A stretch of DNA of 61,728 bases from CAZFQG01 sp964520785 (GCA_964520785.1 CAZFQG010000009.1:1-61728); one strand, 5' to 3'. Shown: positions 1-8,499, counted from the stretch's first letter. Made by a program: numbers and translations. The notes: generated from the sequence alone by a model not told the origin.

Positions 1-131
1 CCCAAGGCGGCGAACGCCCAATGCTTGCTTAGAAGGTCGAGAGCACAGCCTCCAACGGCAAGGGCGAGGAAGACGACATAACGACTCGCGGGAACGGCGG
101 TTTCGCGGCCGTCCGGTTCGTTATAGCTCAT
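1..131 (-). CDS. lspA: Signal peptidase II (prolipoprotein signal peptidase), amino-terminal part only
   Basis: The reading frame opens with ATG at 131-129 and runs off the window edge, so only about 43 residues are visible. They comprise a short polar head, then one hydrophobic helix ending in ALDLLSKHWAF. That matches the first transmembrane helix of LspA, where an Asp followed by a Ser/Thr-Lys pair is conserved. LspA is an inner-membrane aspartyl protease that removes signal peptides from lipoproteins; its catalytic aspartates would lie outside the window. The start codon lies inside the end of the upstream dksA-like gene, an 11-base overlap in another frame, which points to translational coupling. 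Identification rests on a short stretch but the motif and gene overlap agree. Confidence 0.75.
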   Translation of the reverse strand, partial: MSYNEPDGRETAVPASRYVVFLALAVGGCALDLLSKHWAFAAL

Positions 132-489
132 GCTCCTCGGCGCACCTTACGCAGAAGACGGTAAAAGGAATCGCGTTGAGACGGGCCTTCGGAATACGGG
201 CACCACAATCGGCACATTCACCGTAGGTGCCCTCTTCGATCCGCTCGAGCGCCGATTCAATCTTCTCCAGCGTGCTCCCCCCGGATTCCATCAAACTCAG
301 GGTGAACTCTTGTTCGTAATTATCGCTGCCGATATCCGCCATGTGGATTGGCATACTGGACAGGTCGCCGTTCGCGTCGCTACGACGCTGACGCAGGGCC
401 GCATCCGCCAGTTGGCTCACGTCTCCTTGGAGACGCCGCCTCAGAGCGATTAATCGCTCCTTGTATACCTTCAAATCCGCCTGTTTCAT
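121..489 (-). CDS. DksA/TraR-type C4 zinc-finger protein
   Basis: This 122-residue protein has a helical coiled-coil body and a carboxy-terminal C4 zinc finger (Cys92, Cys95, Cys113, Cys116, spaced CxxC-17-CxxC). Such proteins enter the secondary channel of RNA polymerase and modulate initiation, often with ppGpp. The acidic coiled-coil tip of DksA is not obviously conserved; the matching region reads MADIGSDNYEQEF. A longer frame begins 12 codons upstream, but the ATG at 489 is preceded by GGAGAG at good spacing, so it was preferred. The gene overlaps the start of lspA and is probably cotranscribed with it. Whether it is a true DksA or a DksA/YocK-type paralogue cannot be settled from sequence alone. 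Confidence 0.88.
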   Translation of the reverse strand: MKQADLKVYKERLIALRRRLQGDVSQLADAALRQRRSDANGDLSSMPIHMADIGSDNYEQEFTLSLMESGGSTLEKIESALERIEEGTYGECADCGARIPKARLNAIPFTVFCVRCAEEHEL

Positions 490-525
490 GGTCGTCTCTC
501 CTTTCGCGTCCGCCTCGACGAACAA

Positions 526-954
526 AACGCTACACCCGCCGATGCGTCCCTAATACGACGGACGACAACGGCGGTTTCCGCCGAACGGCACGAATTCAGT
601 ACACAATGCCTACCTACCCTCGTTGCCTACCTACCCTCGTCGCCTACCTACCCTCCCCGGAGAACACCGCAAGCATTCCGTCGGATCGGGTCGGCGTCTT
701 ACATCCCGCGCGTCGCGCGGTTTGCAGACCATCTATTGTATCCATCCCGCACCCTTCCGTCAAACGCCGAGCGCGATTTACGGCCCAAAAAAAGACGAAA
801 AAACACTTTACCTTTTATGTCAGGTCTTTCCAAATCGTTTCCGAAGGAGTATCCTAAAGGGGTGGGGGTTCGTGTGAACATCGTGACTATAGTAACATAC
901 CTTCGGGGCGCATAGGTGGTTTGAAGCATCTAACCCGATTCTAGGAAAAGTCGA
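526..954. other. Intergenic region between divergent genes, with short tandem repeat
   Basis: No supported gene lies here. The region separates the minus-strand dksA-like gene from the plus-strand exported protein and must hold both promoters. It contains the 17-base tandem repeat listed separately and, near 888-893, a TATAGT that could be a -10 element for the plus-strand gene, although no good -35 is visible at normal spacing. Confidence 0.6.
608..658 (+). repeat. Three tandem copies of a 17-base unit
   Basis: Units at 608-624, 625-641 and 642-658 share GCCTACCTACCCTCG followed by two variable bases (TT, TC; the third unit ends CCCC). The repeat is pyrimidine-rich on the plus strand and contains nested TACC steps. 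It lies in the non-coding gap upstream of both flanking genes. A role in transcription or simple slippage are both possible. Confidence 0.85.
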
Positions 955-1884
955 ATGAGAGCCTCACATGCCGTCCGGACAGGACTGATTTTCATGGTGA
1001 CATGCGTGTTGGTTTCCCCCTGCGTGGCGCAGCTTGGACCAGCCGGACGCGGCCCCGCCGCCAGGCGACCCCAAGCAGTGGCGCCCCAGCCGGAGCGTTT
1101 TTCCGCCAGTGGAACCGTCGAAGGCGTCCTTCCCGGTAAGATCAAGCTCAAGAGCACGACCGATCAGATCTGGATCGTCAATGTGGGAAAAGGGACCGAC
1201 GTGGTCGTTAAGGGAGAGGCGGCTTTGGAGGTCCTCGCCCGGGGAATGTGGATTCGTGCGACGATGGCCTTGGACCGGAAGGGAAAGATGAAAGACCCGC
1301 TTTCCGCGTTGACGGTAATCTCGCGGAAGGAAGACACCGTCGTCGGCGTATTCCCCGTCCAGCAGCCTGGAGGGTTTGATACTCTGGATCCCTCCTCCGC
1401 ACCGGACCCCAACGCGACGACCGACTATGACGTCGTCGGAATGCTGACCGGACTGAAGAAGGGAAAGCATCTTCTGAAGACGCAGGCCGGCAACCAGGTG
1501 GTCGACATCGAATTCGAATTGGCCGAGGAGGCGGTCGTCACCCTGAACATCGACGATTACGGTATCGCGAAACCGGGTGACGACATTACCGTTTCGGGAA
1601 TGATCCTCCAACAGGCTCAGGGAGATGTAAAACCGGGGGAAATCACCGGTATCGGAAACGCCCAGTCCGTGGTGATCGAACTGAAGGAAAAGGTCGTCCC
1701 GCCGCAACGGGGTCGACGGCCCCAAACCCCCAAGGCTCGCAAGACCGGCGACGAGGAGGATGGCGATTCGAAGAAGAAGGAGGCTCCGCCGGCGGGTCAG
1801 CCCAAATTCGAGAATGACGAGGACGAAAAACCCCGTGGGACCGAATCGAGGCGGAAGGAATCCGCCGGCGAAAAGGAAGAATAG
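955..1884 (+). CDS. Exported protein of unknown function with charged carboxy-terminal tail
   Basis: The 309-residue product begins with a Sec signal peptide (charged residues, a hydrophobic stretch around residues 9-22, then CVAQ as a probable cleavage region). The mature part has two similar beta-rich segments, roughly 45-130 and 155-240. Each carries glycine-spaced hydrophobic strands such as VEGVLPGKIKLKST and VGMLTGLKKGKHLLKT, which suggests a duplicated small beta-barrel. The last 70 residues are low complexity and rich in Lys, Glu, Arg and Pro, so probably disordered. AGGAAAAG lies just upstream of the ATG. No specific family was recognised. The next gene starts about 35 bases downstream, so cotranscription with hemX-like and hemA is possible. 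Confidence 0.8.
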   Translation: MRASHAVRTGLIFMVTCVLVSPCVAQLGPAGRGPAARRPQAVAPQPERFSASGTVEGVLPGKIKLKSTTDQIWIVNVGKGTDVVVKGEAALEVLARGMWIRATMALDRKGKMKDPLSALTVISRKEDTVVGVFPVQQPGGFDTLDPSSAPDPNATTDYDVVGMLTGLKKGKHLLKTQAGNQVVDIEFELAEEAVVTLNIDDYGIAKPGDDITVSGMILQQAQGDVKPGEITGIGNAQSVVIELKEKVVPPQRGRRPQTPKARKTGDEEDGDSKKKEAPPAGQPKFENDEDEKPRGTESRRKESAGEKEE

Positions 1885-1919
1885 ACCGTTTGCGGTACAA
1901 GGCTCTGGGCGAATCCCCA

Positions 1920-2783
1920 ATGCTCCAAGGAGTCGGAATTATCTGTTTCGTCGGCAGTTATCTGCTGGCTTTGATTCTGGAAATCACCAGACTTTTTTTT
2001 CGGAGCCGGGTACGTGGTCCGCTCCTATTCGGAAGCATCGCCGCCGGACTCCTCGCCCATACGCTATTCCTATACCATCACGCCGTTTACACGGTGGGAC
2101 TCCCCCTTTCCAGCCAACGCGACTGGTATCTCGTCGCCGCCTGGGGGGTGGTCGTCTTCCATCTCATTCTCGCGTTCGAACGCCCCAAAATCCCGTTCGG
2201 ACTGTTTCTCTTGCCGACGGCCCTCTCGTTCATCGCGATCGGCGTATTCCTCGCTTCTCCACGGCCCTTTCCACGTGAGCCGGCGTCCCGGTTCTGGGGA
2301 ATCGTCCATGGCGGTTCGCTCCTGGGAGGGGTTCTGGCGGTGGTCGCGGGTTTTCTCGCCGGCGCGCTTTATCTCTGGCAGGCGCGGCGGTTGAAGTCGG
2401 GACGACCCCCTTCCAGTCGACTGCAACTCCCGAGTTTGGAATGGCTCGAGCGATCCGCCGGAAAATCGCTCTTCTTTGCGATGGTCCTTGTCGGAATCGG
2501 CGTCCTTTCGGGCGGCGTCCTCGGCCGGATCCACGCGGATGCACCCCTCTCCCTCTACGATCCGTTCGTCGGCGGAACGCTCGTTCTGTTCGGGTGGTTG
2601 ATCGCGGCGAACCTCGGATTGGCCTTTTCCCGAGGGGTTCCCGGCGGTCGCCGCGCTGCACTGGTGACGGTCGCGAGTTTTCTCGTCCTCATCGCCGTTC
2701 TGGCGGTGGGGCTCTTCGGCCAAACCCGGCATGGAGGCATCTCGGGGGAAGCGGGAAGCGGGAACCGGACGGAGACACGCTAA
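1920..2783 (+). CDS. HemX/CcsA-like polytopic membrane protein
   Basis: This 287-residue protein has about eight hydrophobic helices and the general layout of the CcsA/HemX cytochrome c assembly family. Its stop codon overlaps the ATG of hemA (TAATG), a neighbourhood seen for hemX-type genes in many bacteria. In Bacillus, HemX lowers the amount of glutamyl-tRNA reductase; in other lineages related proteins deliver haem for cytochrome c maturation. The tryptophan-rich WWD motif of true haem-handling CcsA proteins is not obvious, so a HemX-like role is favoured. A frame extends ten codons further upstream to 1890, but the ATG at 1920 begins directly with the first membrane helix and was preferred. 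Confidence 0.75.
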   Translation: MLQGVGIICFVGSYLLALILEITRLFFRSRVRGPLLFGSIAAGLLAHTLFLYHHAVYTVGLPLSSQRDWYLVAAWGVVVFHLILAFERPKIPFGLFLLPTALSFIAIGVFLASPRPFPREPASRFWGIVHGGSLLGGVLAVVAGFLAGALYLWQARRLKSGRPPSSRLQLPSLEWLERSAGKSLFFAMVLVGIGVLSGGVLGRIHADAPLSLYDPFVGGTLVLFGWLIAANLGLAFSRGVPGGRRAALVTVASFLVLIAVLAVGLFGQTRHGGISGEAGSGNRTETR

Positions 2784-4051
2784 TGTTCCACTCCGTCGGT
2801 TGCTCGCACCGTGACGCGCCCCTTCCCCTGCGCGAACGTCTGGCCTTCGGCTCCCCGCGCCGCGCCGAGGCGCTCGACGCGTTTCGCGAAACCTACCCCC
2901 AGAGCGAAATCGTCATCCTTTCGACGTGCAATCGGGTGGAGATCTATGTCGCCGGGGAATGTCCCCGGCGGACGCGCAAGGAAGAGATCGTCGCCTTCTT
3001 GTCGCGTTTCCACCGGATTCCGGTCGAGGAGATCGCGCCGGTCCTCGTGGAACGCGGCGACGCGGAGGCGGCGCGTCACCTTTTCGAGGTGGCCTCAAGC
3101 CTGGATAGCATGGTCGTGGGGGAGTCTCAAATCCTCGGCCAGGTAAAAGACGCCTACGAAGCGGCCAACGAGCGGGGGACGACCGGCCCGGTCACCCACG
3201 CCGCTTTTCAGACGGCGGTCATGGTGGCGCGCCGCGTCGCCGCCGAGACCGAAATCCACCGCCACCGGGTCAGCATCCCGAGCGTCGCCGTCGCCGACTT
3301 CGCGGCGCGGATTTTCGAACGTTTCGACGATAAGAGGGTGGTCGTTCTCGGAGCGGGGGAAATGGCCGAGGAAACCCTCGCCTACCTCCGCGAGGCCGGG
3401 GTGCGCCGCATCGTCGTCGTCAATCGCGGCCGCGACCGCGCCGAGCGCCTCGCGGCTTCCTGCGGTGGCGAGGTTGTCGCCTGGGAAGACCGGCTCCAGG
3501 CCGTCGCCGAGGCGGACCTCGTCGTCTCCGCCGTCGGGGCCGACGAATTCATCGTGACCGCCGAGCAATTCGAAAAGGCGGCCGCGGCGCGAACCCGGTG
3601 GCCGCTGTTCGTGCTGGATCTGGCGGTTCCGCGGAATTTCGATCCCGAGGCCGGCCGCCGCGAGGGCGTCTATCTCTACTCCGTCGACGATCTGAAGACC
3701 GCCTGCGAGGCCAACCGCCGCCGCCGGGACAAGTGGCTGCCGGCCGCCGCGAAAATCGTCGACGCCGAGACGACCCGGTTCATGGCCGGAATCCGCCAGC
3801 GGTTCACCGGTCCGCTCATCCGCCGGCTCCGCCAGGAGTGGACCGGCCCGAAGGAGGAAGAACTCCAACGGTTGCTCAATAAGCTACCCAACCTCGACGA
3901 ACGCGAACGCGAAGAAATTGCCCGCTCCTTCGACCGCCTGGTGAACAAGCTCTTGCACCCTCCCCTGGAATCGCTCCGCCTGGAATCCGAGAACGGCGTC
4001 CCCCACTCCCTGATGGAGGCCCTCGCGAAGCTGTTTCGTCTGACCGAATGA
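2783..4051 (+). CDS. hemA: Glutamyl-tRNA reductase
   Basis: HemA reduces the glutamate carried by tRNA-Glu to glutamate-1-semialdehyde with NADPH, the first committed step of C5-pathway tetrapyrrole synthesis. The 422-residue product has the family layout. The catalytic domain holds the signature STCNRVEIY with nucleophile Cys49. The NADPH-binding Rossmann domain carries VVVLGAGEMAEETL near residue 190. The carboxy-terminal part is a helical dimerisation domain. The open frame extends far upstream, but the ATG at 2783 overlaps the preceding stop (TAATG) and gives the normal amino terminus MFHSVGCSHRDAPLPLR. No other tetrapyrrole gene is intact nearby; the URO-D family gene at 4868 is more like a methyltransferase. 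Confidence 0.97.
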   Translation: MFHSVGCSHRDAPLPLRERLAFGSPRRAEALDAFRETYPQSEIVILSTCNRVEIYVAGECPRRTRKEEIVAFLSRFHRIPVEEIAPVLVERGDAEAARHLFEVASSLDSMVVGESQILGQVKDAYEAANERGTTGPVTHAAFQTAVMVARRVAAETEIHRHRVSIPSVAVADFAARIFERFDDKRVVVLGAGEMAEETLAYLREAGVRRIVVVNRGRDRAERLAASCGGEVVAWEDRLQAVAEADLVVSAVGADEFIVTAEQFEKAAAARTRWPLFVLDLAVPRNFDPEAGRREGVYLYSVDDLKTACEANRRRRDKWLPAAAKIVDAETTRFMAGIRQRFTGPLIRRLRQEWTGPKEEELQRLLNKLPNLDEREREEIARSFDRLVNKLLHPPLESLRLESENGVPHSLMEALAKLFRLTE

Positions 4052-4098
4052 AGAGGACATGGAACGAACGCGTGCGCCCGATTGGCGGTCGTCGGCGA

Positions 4099-4500
4099 TT
4101 ACGTCCGCCGCTTCTCCAGGATCGCCTGGATCACGTCCCGGCGCGTGATATCTCCCACGAGCCGCCGGTCCGAAACCACCGGAAGACGATGAAACTTATG
4201 GTGGGAGAACAAGTCGGCCGCTTGCAAGATATCCGCATCGGGAGAAATCGACACGACGTCGGTGGACATCAAGTCCTCCACCAAAGCGGTGGGTGACTCA
4301 TAATACTTCTCGTTCATGAATGCGTCCAAGCAATCCCTTTCCGCCAAGACCCCGACGACCTCCCCCTGGTCGTTCACGACGAATCCGGCGGAAACGGCGT
4401 GTTTGAGAAGAGTATCCACCGCCTCATGCACGTGCATGCTCGGCCTGAGCGTGATCGGAACTTTCTTCATCCGCATCTTGACGGTGGTCAGTGATGGCAC
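4099..4500 (-). CDS. Two-CBS-domain protein
   Basis: The 133-residue product is a stand-alone CBS pair (Bateman module), residues about 14-65 and 76-130. Each copy ends in the usual hydrophobic-Gly-hydrophobic-hydrophobic then Asp or Arg-Asp pattern (VVGVLAERDCLDA; LVGDITRRDVIQA). CBS pairs bind adenosine nucleotides such as AMP, ATP or SAM and gate other proteins. The start is GTG at 4500, directly after GGAGGAAAAAC on the coding strand; the first in-frame ATG is internal. The gene converges on hemA with about 47 bases between stops. Its partner is not identifiable from context. Confidence 0.88.
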   Translation of the reverse strand: MPSLTTVKMRMKKVPITLRPSMHVHEAVDTLLKHAVSAGFVVNDQGEVVGVLAERDCLDAFMNEKYYESPTALVEDLMSTDVVSISPDADILQAADLFSHHKFHRLPVVSDRRLVGDITRRDVIQAILEKRRT

Positions 4501-4867
4501 GTTTTTCCTCCATGGAATAGGAACTGAACTTCACGAATCGCATCCTCGGAGGCGCCGATAGGCCCCAACCCGGCGGAGGAGGCCTCTTCCATCCTCCGCC
4601 ACCGGCAATGGCGTCAACGAATGCGTCCACGAATTAGTTTCCCTCTTTCAACGGCCGGAATCAAGTCCCGCCCAAGAGAATCCGCCGCGAAACCCGCCGT
4701 TTCGGACGTTCCGCTCCGCCTCAACCCGCCCAGTTTCACCTTGAATACTCCACATGAGGGATTGTGACGCCGCCGCCGACCCCTGTATAATCGCCCCCAT
4801 GGAATTCCGGAAATTCGCCGCAAACCCCGTGCAACCCCACGCTTGAACCGCCTGTAACGGCCGCAAG
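4501..4867. other. Intergenic region between divergent genes
   Basis: No supported gene. It carries the promoter candidate listed at 4762-4791 for the plus-strand URO-D family gene. Short frames in this stretch have no ribosome binding site and no recognisable domain. Confidence 0.6.
4762..4791 (+). promoter_or_regulatory. Sigma-70-like promoter upstream of the URO-D family gene
   Basis: TTGTGA at 4762-4767 and a perfect TATAAT at 4786-4791 are separated by 18 bases, with TG immediately before the -10. The predicted start lies about 70 bases upstream of the ATG at 4868. Confidence 0.6.
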
Positions 4868-5936
4868 ATGAATCCTCCAAAGATGAGCCCGAAAGAACGC
4901 GTCCTCACCGCGATGCGACACGAACCGCCCGACCGGGTGCCGCATTTCTACCGGGATACCCCGGAGGTCGAACGGCGTCTGCTTCGCGTTTTGGAATTGC
5001 CGGACCGAGAGGCGCTGCTGCGGCGGTTCGAGGTCGACTTTCGATGGATCGCGCCGGAATACGTCGGGCCGGAGTTGCACATTGACGAGACCCACCGGTG
5101 GAATATCTGGGGCGTCGAGTTCGAATACATCCCGCTGGACGTCGGAGGGCATTGGCAGACGCGGGCGTTTCCCCTGGAAGGAACGACTGACCCCAAGGCG
5201 CTGGACGATTATCCATGGCCGCGACTGGGGTGGTTCGATTTCGCGTCGCTGGCCGACCAAGCCGCGAGGTATGCCGACTACGCGACGATGACCGCGCCGG
5301 GACCCGCGTCGCCGGGAATTCTGGCGGTCGTCCAGGACCTGGTCGGACTGGAGCGGGGACTTACCGATCCAATCGTGAACAGGCCGTTCTTCGAGGCGCT
5401 GATCGAGAGAATCCTCGAATTCCAACTCCCGTTCGTGGAATGGATGATTGCCTCGGCGGGGGGGCTCGACTTCTTCCGCATGGGAGACGATTTCGGCACT
5501 CAACGGGGATTGCTGCTCAGCCCGGCCCAGTGGCGCGAGACGTTCGGCCCGGCGCTCAAAGCGGTCGCCGACGCGGCCAAAGCCGCTGGGGCGACGTATT
5601 ACTATCACCACAGTTGCGGTGGTATCCGGCCGCTCATCGGCGACCTGATCGACATCGGCGTGGACGTCCTCGACCCGATCCAGGTCCGCGCCGAAGGAAT
5701 GGAACCGGCGTCACTGAAGCGAGATTTCGGCGACCGGTTGTGTTTCTCAGGCGGCGTGGACGGAACAGCAGATCCTGCCCCATGGAACGCCGGAGGAGGT
5801 CAGGGCCGAGACGCTCCGCCTTTGCGAAATCTTGGGCGCCGACGGCGGGTATTTCCTGGGGCCGACGCACAATTTCCAGGAGGATATCCCGACGGAGAAT
5901 ATTGTGGCCGTGTATGAGGCGCAGGGGGGAGGTTGA
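4868..5936 (+). pseudogene. Uroporphyrinogen decarboxylase-family (methyltransferase-like) gene with a one-base frameshift
   Basis: The frame codes for a URO-D superfamily TIM barrel. After MSPKERVLTAMRHEPPDRVP comes a segment with HHSCGGIRPLIGDLI, whose His and Cys resemble the zinc ligands of corrinoid or methylamine methyltransferase (MtaA/MtbA) relatives rather than haem-pathway HemE. Up to the codon for Asp in GGVD at 5759-5761 the frame is canonical. Removing one base near 5762 restores the expected family ending (EQQILPHGTPEEVRAETLRL, GPTHNFQEDIPTENI, then stop at 5934-5936), giving 355 residues. As written, the original frame continues with unrelated residues to a stop at 5917. The event is either a real inactivating insertion or an assembly or sequencing error, the latter being common in such material. 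Confidence 0.85.
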
Positions 5937-6148
5937 AACGGGGGAATTGGTCCGAACCGGTGAAAGTCGCCGGTGCCGAATGGTCGGGCCGAGACCACGT
6001 GGGACGCGTAGTATTCACGCGAAAGGAAAAGCTGTTTCGGCGGGATGAGACCGGTGTCGACCGGGAACTCGCCGACTTCAATGGGCTTCGTCCGGATCCC
6101 CGGCCCGCTCCGAAGTGGGCGAGGAAGCCGCTGGCGAGGTCCGGATAG
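5933..6148 (+). CDS. Small basic protein of unknown function (tentative)
   Basis: A 71-residue frame starts at a TTG overlapping the stop of the repaired URO-D family gene (TTGA), preceded by GGGGGGAGG, which is an excellent ribosome binding site. The product contains VKVAGAEWSGRDHVGRVVFT followed by KLFRRDETG and ELADFNGLRPDPRPAPKWA, a composition more like a structured protein than an antisense shadow. No family was recognised. Translational coupling to the upstream gene would be expected if that gene is intact in the living cell. Confidence 0.45.
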   Translation: MKRGNWSEPVKVAGAEWSGRDHVGRVVFTRKEKLFRRDETGVDRELADFNGLRPDPRPAPKWARKPLARSG

Positions 6149-6195
6149 ACACGGGACAAGCTGAAATGTATGATGTGTATATGGCTCGCGATCGA

Positions 6196-6218
6196 GCCTA
6201 TTGGCCTATTGCCTATTG
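6196..6218 (+). repeat. Short tandem repeat GCCTATTG
   Basis: GCCTATTG occurs at 6196-6203 and 6211-6218, with a seven-base copy GCCTATT between them. It lies in the gap upstream of the DUF433 gene and may reflect slippage. Confidence 0.7.
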
Positions 6219-6263
6219 TATGTCAAGCTGGTGATGTGACACGCGACTGTGGGAGACGAAATA

Positions 6264-6548
6264 ATGTCGGTCGGATTAGACGCAATGCTCGTATGTACCC
6301 CGGGAACCTGCGGGGGGCGTATGCGGATTGACGGAACCCGTATTACCGTTCATCGCATCGCGACCCTGTATAAACAGGGATTAGGCGCGGAAGAGATCGC
6401 GGGGACCTACCCTCATCTTTCGCTGGGGCAGGTGTACACCGCATTGGCCTACTATCATGCTAACCAGGAGCAGATTGACCTGGAGTTGGCTGCCCAGGAT
6501 AAAGAGTATGATCGGCTGAAGCAGCAGAACTCCACGTCTGGAACTTGA
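6264..6548 (+). CDS. DUF433-family antitoxin-like protein
   Basis: The 94-residue protein has the DUF433 core: GGRMRIDGTRITVHRIATLY, then GAEEIAGTYPHLSLGQVYTALAYY, a helix-turn-helix-like fold typical of VapB-type antitoxins, and a charged carboxy-terminal helix. A GTG five codons upstream is also in frame, but the ATG at 6264 has GGGAGA about nine bases before it. Its stop overlaps the first possible start of the next gene, a DUF5615 protein, which is the usual order for this two-gene module. It probably neutralises the downstream protein and represses the pair. Confidence 0.85.
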   Translation: MSVGLDAMLVCTPGTCGGRMRIDGTRITVHRIATLYKQGLGAEEIAGTYPHLSLGQVYTALAYYHANQEQIDLELAAQDKEYDRLKQQNSTSGT

Positions 6549-6901
6549 AAGTGAGCGACTTACGGCCGTATGTCGACGAGGACGCTGGCGAAATCGCTGT
6601 GATACGAGGGCTTCGGGCTCGTGGTTTGGATATTCTGACTGCGGTAGAGGCAGGGCAACTCGGGAAGAGCGACGACGAGCAACTGGTCTTCGCTGTCCAG
6701 GAGCAACGAACGCTCTATAGTCTCAACGTAGGAGACTTCGCTCGTTTGCATGCCAAATATCTCGCAACGGGCAGTACCCACTACGTCATCGTTGTCATTC
6801 CCGACCAACGCTACTCAATCGGCGAGAAGATTCGGAAGCTGGCAGCGCTGATGGTCAGTGTCAGTTCCGAAGAAATGATCAACCGAACGGAATACTTGTA
6901 G
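6545..6901 (+). CDS. DUF5615 (PIN-like) toxin-like protein
   Basis: The 118-residue product resembles DUF5615 proteins, PIN-fold nuclease relatives that pair with DUF433. The early acidic pair (YVDEDAGE, residues 9-16) matches the usual 'DED/DEN' start of this family. RTLYSLNVGDFARLHAKY carries the Asn-x-x-Asp-Phe motif commonly seen next to the second metal site. The first possible codon is TTG at 6545, overlapping the upstream stop; GTG at 6551 is an alternative. With the DUF433 gene it forms a probable type II toxin-antitoxin module. Ribonuclease activity is inferred from family membership only. Confidence 0.82.
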   Translation: MKVSDLRPYVDEDAGEIAVIRGLRARGLDILTAVEAGQLGKSDDEQLVFAVQEQRTLYSLNVGDFARLHAKYLATGSTHYVIVVIPDQRYSIGEKIRKLAALMVSVSSEEMINRTEYL

Positions 6902-6999
6902 CGGCGAGCCAGCACGCAGCGCCCGCGAATCGTCACGAATCCCCAACGGCTGATGCTCAGCCCAGTCACCGGACCGACTTCCATCCTGCCCCACCTGCC

Positions 7000-8499
7000 A
7001 TGCCCGACCCTTCCCTCTCCACCCCCTCTCCCCTCATTCGTCGTGCCTACGACATGGACTTCTGGCGCGACTCCGCCGACGTCTTCACGGAGAAGCTCAG
7101 CGGACATCTCCGCCGCGCGATGGAGCGTGAGGGGCCCGTTCTGCCGTGGCGTCATCCGTCGGAGAACGTCGAAGCGGCGGCGGCCGAGTTGGACGGGGCG
7201 TCGGACGATCCGGAACGATTCAGTGCGTTGCTCGATCAGATGCTTTCGCAGACGCACAACCTGCACCACCCCGGTTACATCGGGCATCAGGTTCCCCCGC
7301 CGGTCCCGCTGGCGGGACTGTTTGACGCGGTGGGGGCGGTAACGAATCAGCCGATGGCCGTTTATGAGATGGGGCCGTGGGCGACCGCGGTGGAGCAGGC
7401 GATGGTGCGACGGTTGGGGGAAATGCTGGGGCTGCCGGAAGGGTTCTCGGGAATCGCCACGCAGGGCGGATCGCTGGCGAACTTGACGGCCCTGCTGACC
7501 GCGCGGAACGTGTCACTGGCGGAGGTCTGGGAACGGGGAATCGCACGCGCCGGGTCCGGATCGGACGCCGCGGTCCTGGTCGTTCAGTCGGACGCCCACT
7601 ACAGTGTCAGTCGCTCGGCTGGGATCCTGGGAATCGGAACGGAGAACATCGTGAAGGTTCCGCTGGACGACCGGCGGCGGATGCGGCCGGAGGCGTTGGA
7701 GACGGAGTTGGTACGGTTGAAATCACGCCGGCGGCGGGTCATGGCGGTGGTCGCGTGCGCCGGTGGGACTCTGACCGGAGCGTTCGACCCGCTCGAGCCG
7801 ATCGGCGAAATCTGCCGGCGCCACGGCGTCTGGCTGCACGTCGACGCGGCCCACGGCGGTTCCGCCGCGATGAGCGAGAAGCACCGCCACTTGCTTCGCG
7901 GTATCGACCGGGCCGACAGCGTCGTCTGGGACGCCCACAAGATGCTCTACGTTTCGGCACTCTGCGCGTTCGTCTTCTATCGCCGGGGGAACCATCAGTA
8001 CGCGACGTTCCAGCAAGACGCCTCCTACCTCTTCGATCCGACCGCCCCGTATCTGGCCGAATACGACGTCGGTCTCAAGACGGTCGAATGCACCAAACGG
8101 GCGGCCGTCTACGGTCTTTGGGGTGTCTGGTCGCTGTTCGGAAAGCGGCTCTTCGAGGAACTCATCGATCGGACCTACGCCCTGGGACGGGCGTTCCATG
8201 AGACGTTGATCGCGGCGGACGATTTCGCGCCGCTGAACGAACCGGAGTGCAACATCCTCGTCTTCCGCCACGTTCCGAGGCAGCTTCGCGATACGAGCGA
8301 CGAGCGGCTCGGCCGGTTCCAGCTCGAACTTCGCCGCCGGCTCGTCGAGTCGGGACGGTTCTATATCGTGTCGACGACCATCGACGGCGTCGGAGCGCTC
8401 CGTGCGGTCATCATGAACCCGCTGATAACCCCCGATGATCTGACCCGGCTTATCGACGCCCTCCGACAAACGGGAACGGAAATCCTGTCCCGCTGGTAG
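7000..8499 (+). CDS. Pyridoxal-phosphate-dependent group II amino acid decarboxylase
   Basis: This 499-residue enzyme belongs to the aromatic amino acid, glutamate and diaminobutyrate decarboxylase fold-type I family. The PLP region reads WLHVDAAHGGSAAMSEKHR, then DSVVWDAHKMLY with Lys314 as the Schiff-base lysine. HHPGYIGHQVPPPVPLAGLF near residue 88 is the usual substrate-site segment, and GFSGIATQGGSLANLTALL is the phosphate-binding turn. The substrate cannot be told from sequence; close relatives are annotated variously as tryptophan/tyrosine, glutamate or 2,4-diaminobutyrate decarboxylases. The ATG at 7000 has no clear Shine-Dalgarno sequence. Neighbours offer no pathway context. Confidence 0.9.
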   Translation: MPDPSLSTPSPLIRRAYDMDFWRDSADVFTEKLSGHLRRAMEREGPVLPWRHPSENVEAAAAELDGASDDPERFSALLDQMLSQTHNLHHPGYIGHQVPPPVPLAGLFDAVGAVTNQPMAVYEMGPWATAVEQAMVRRLGEMLGLPEGFSGIATQGGSLANLTALLTARNVSLAEVWERGIARAGSGSDAAVLVVQSDAHYSVSRSAGILGIGTENIVKVPLDDRRRMRPEALETELVRLKSRRRRVMAVVACAGGTLTGAFDPLEPIGEICRRHGVWLHVDAAHGGSAAMSEKHRHLLRGIDRADSVVWDAHKMLYVSALCAFVFYRRGNHQYATFQQDASYLFDPTAPYLAEYDVGLKTVECTKRAAVYGLWGVWSLFGKRLFEELIDRTYALGRAFHETLIAADDFAPLNEPECNILVFRHVPRQLRDTSDERLGRFQLELRRRLVESGRFYIVSTTIDGVGALRAVIMNPLITPDDLTRLIDALRQTGTEILSRW

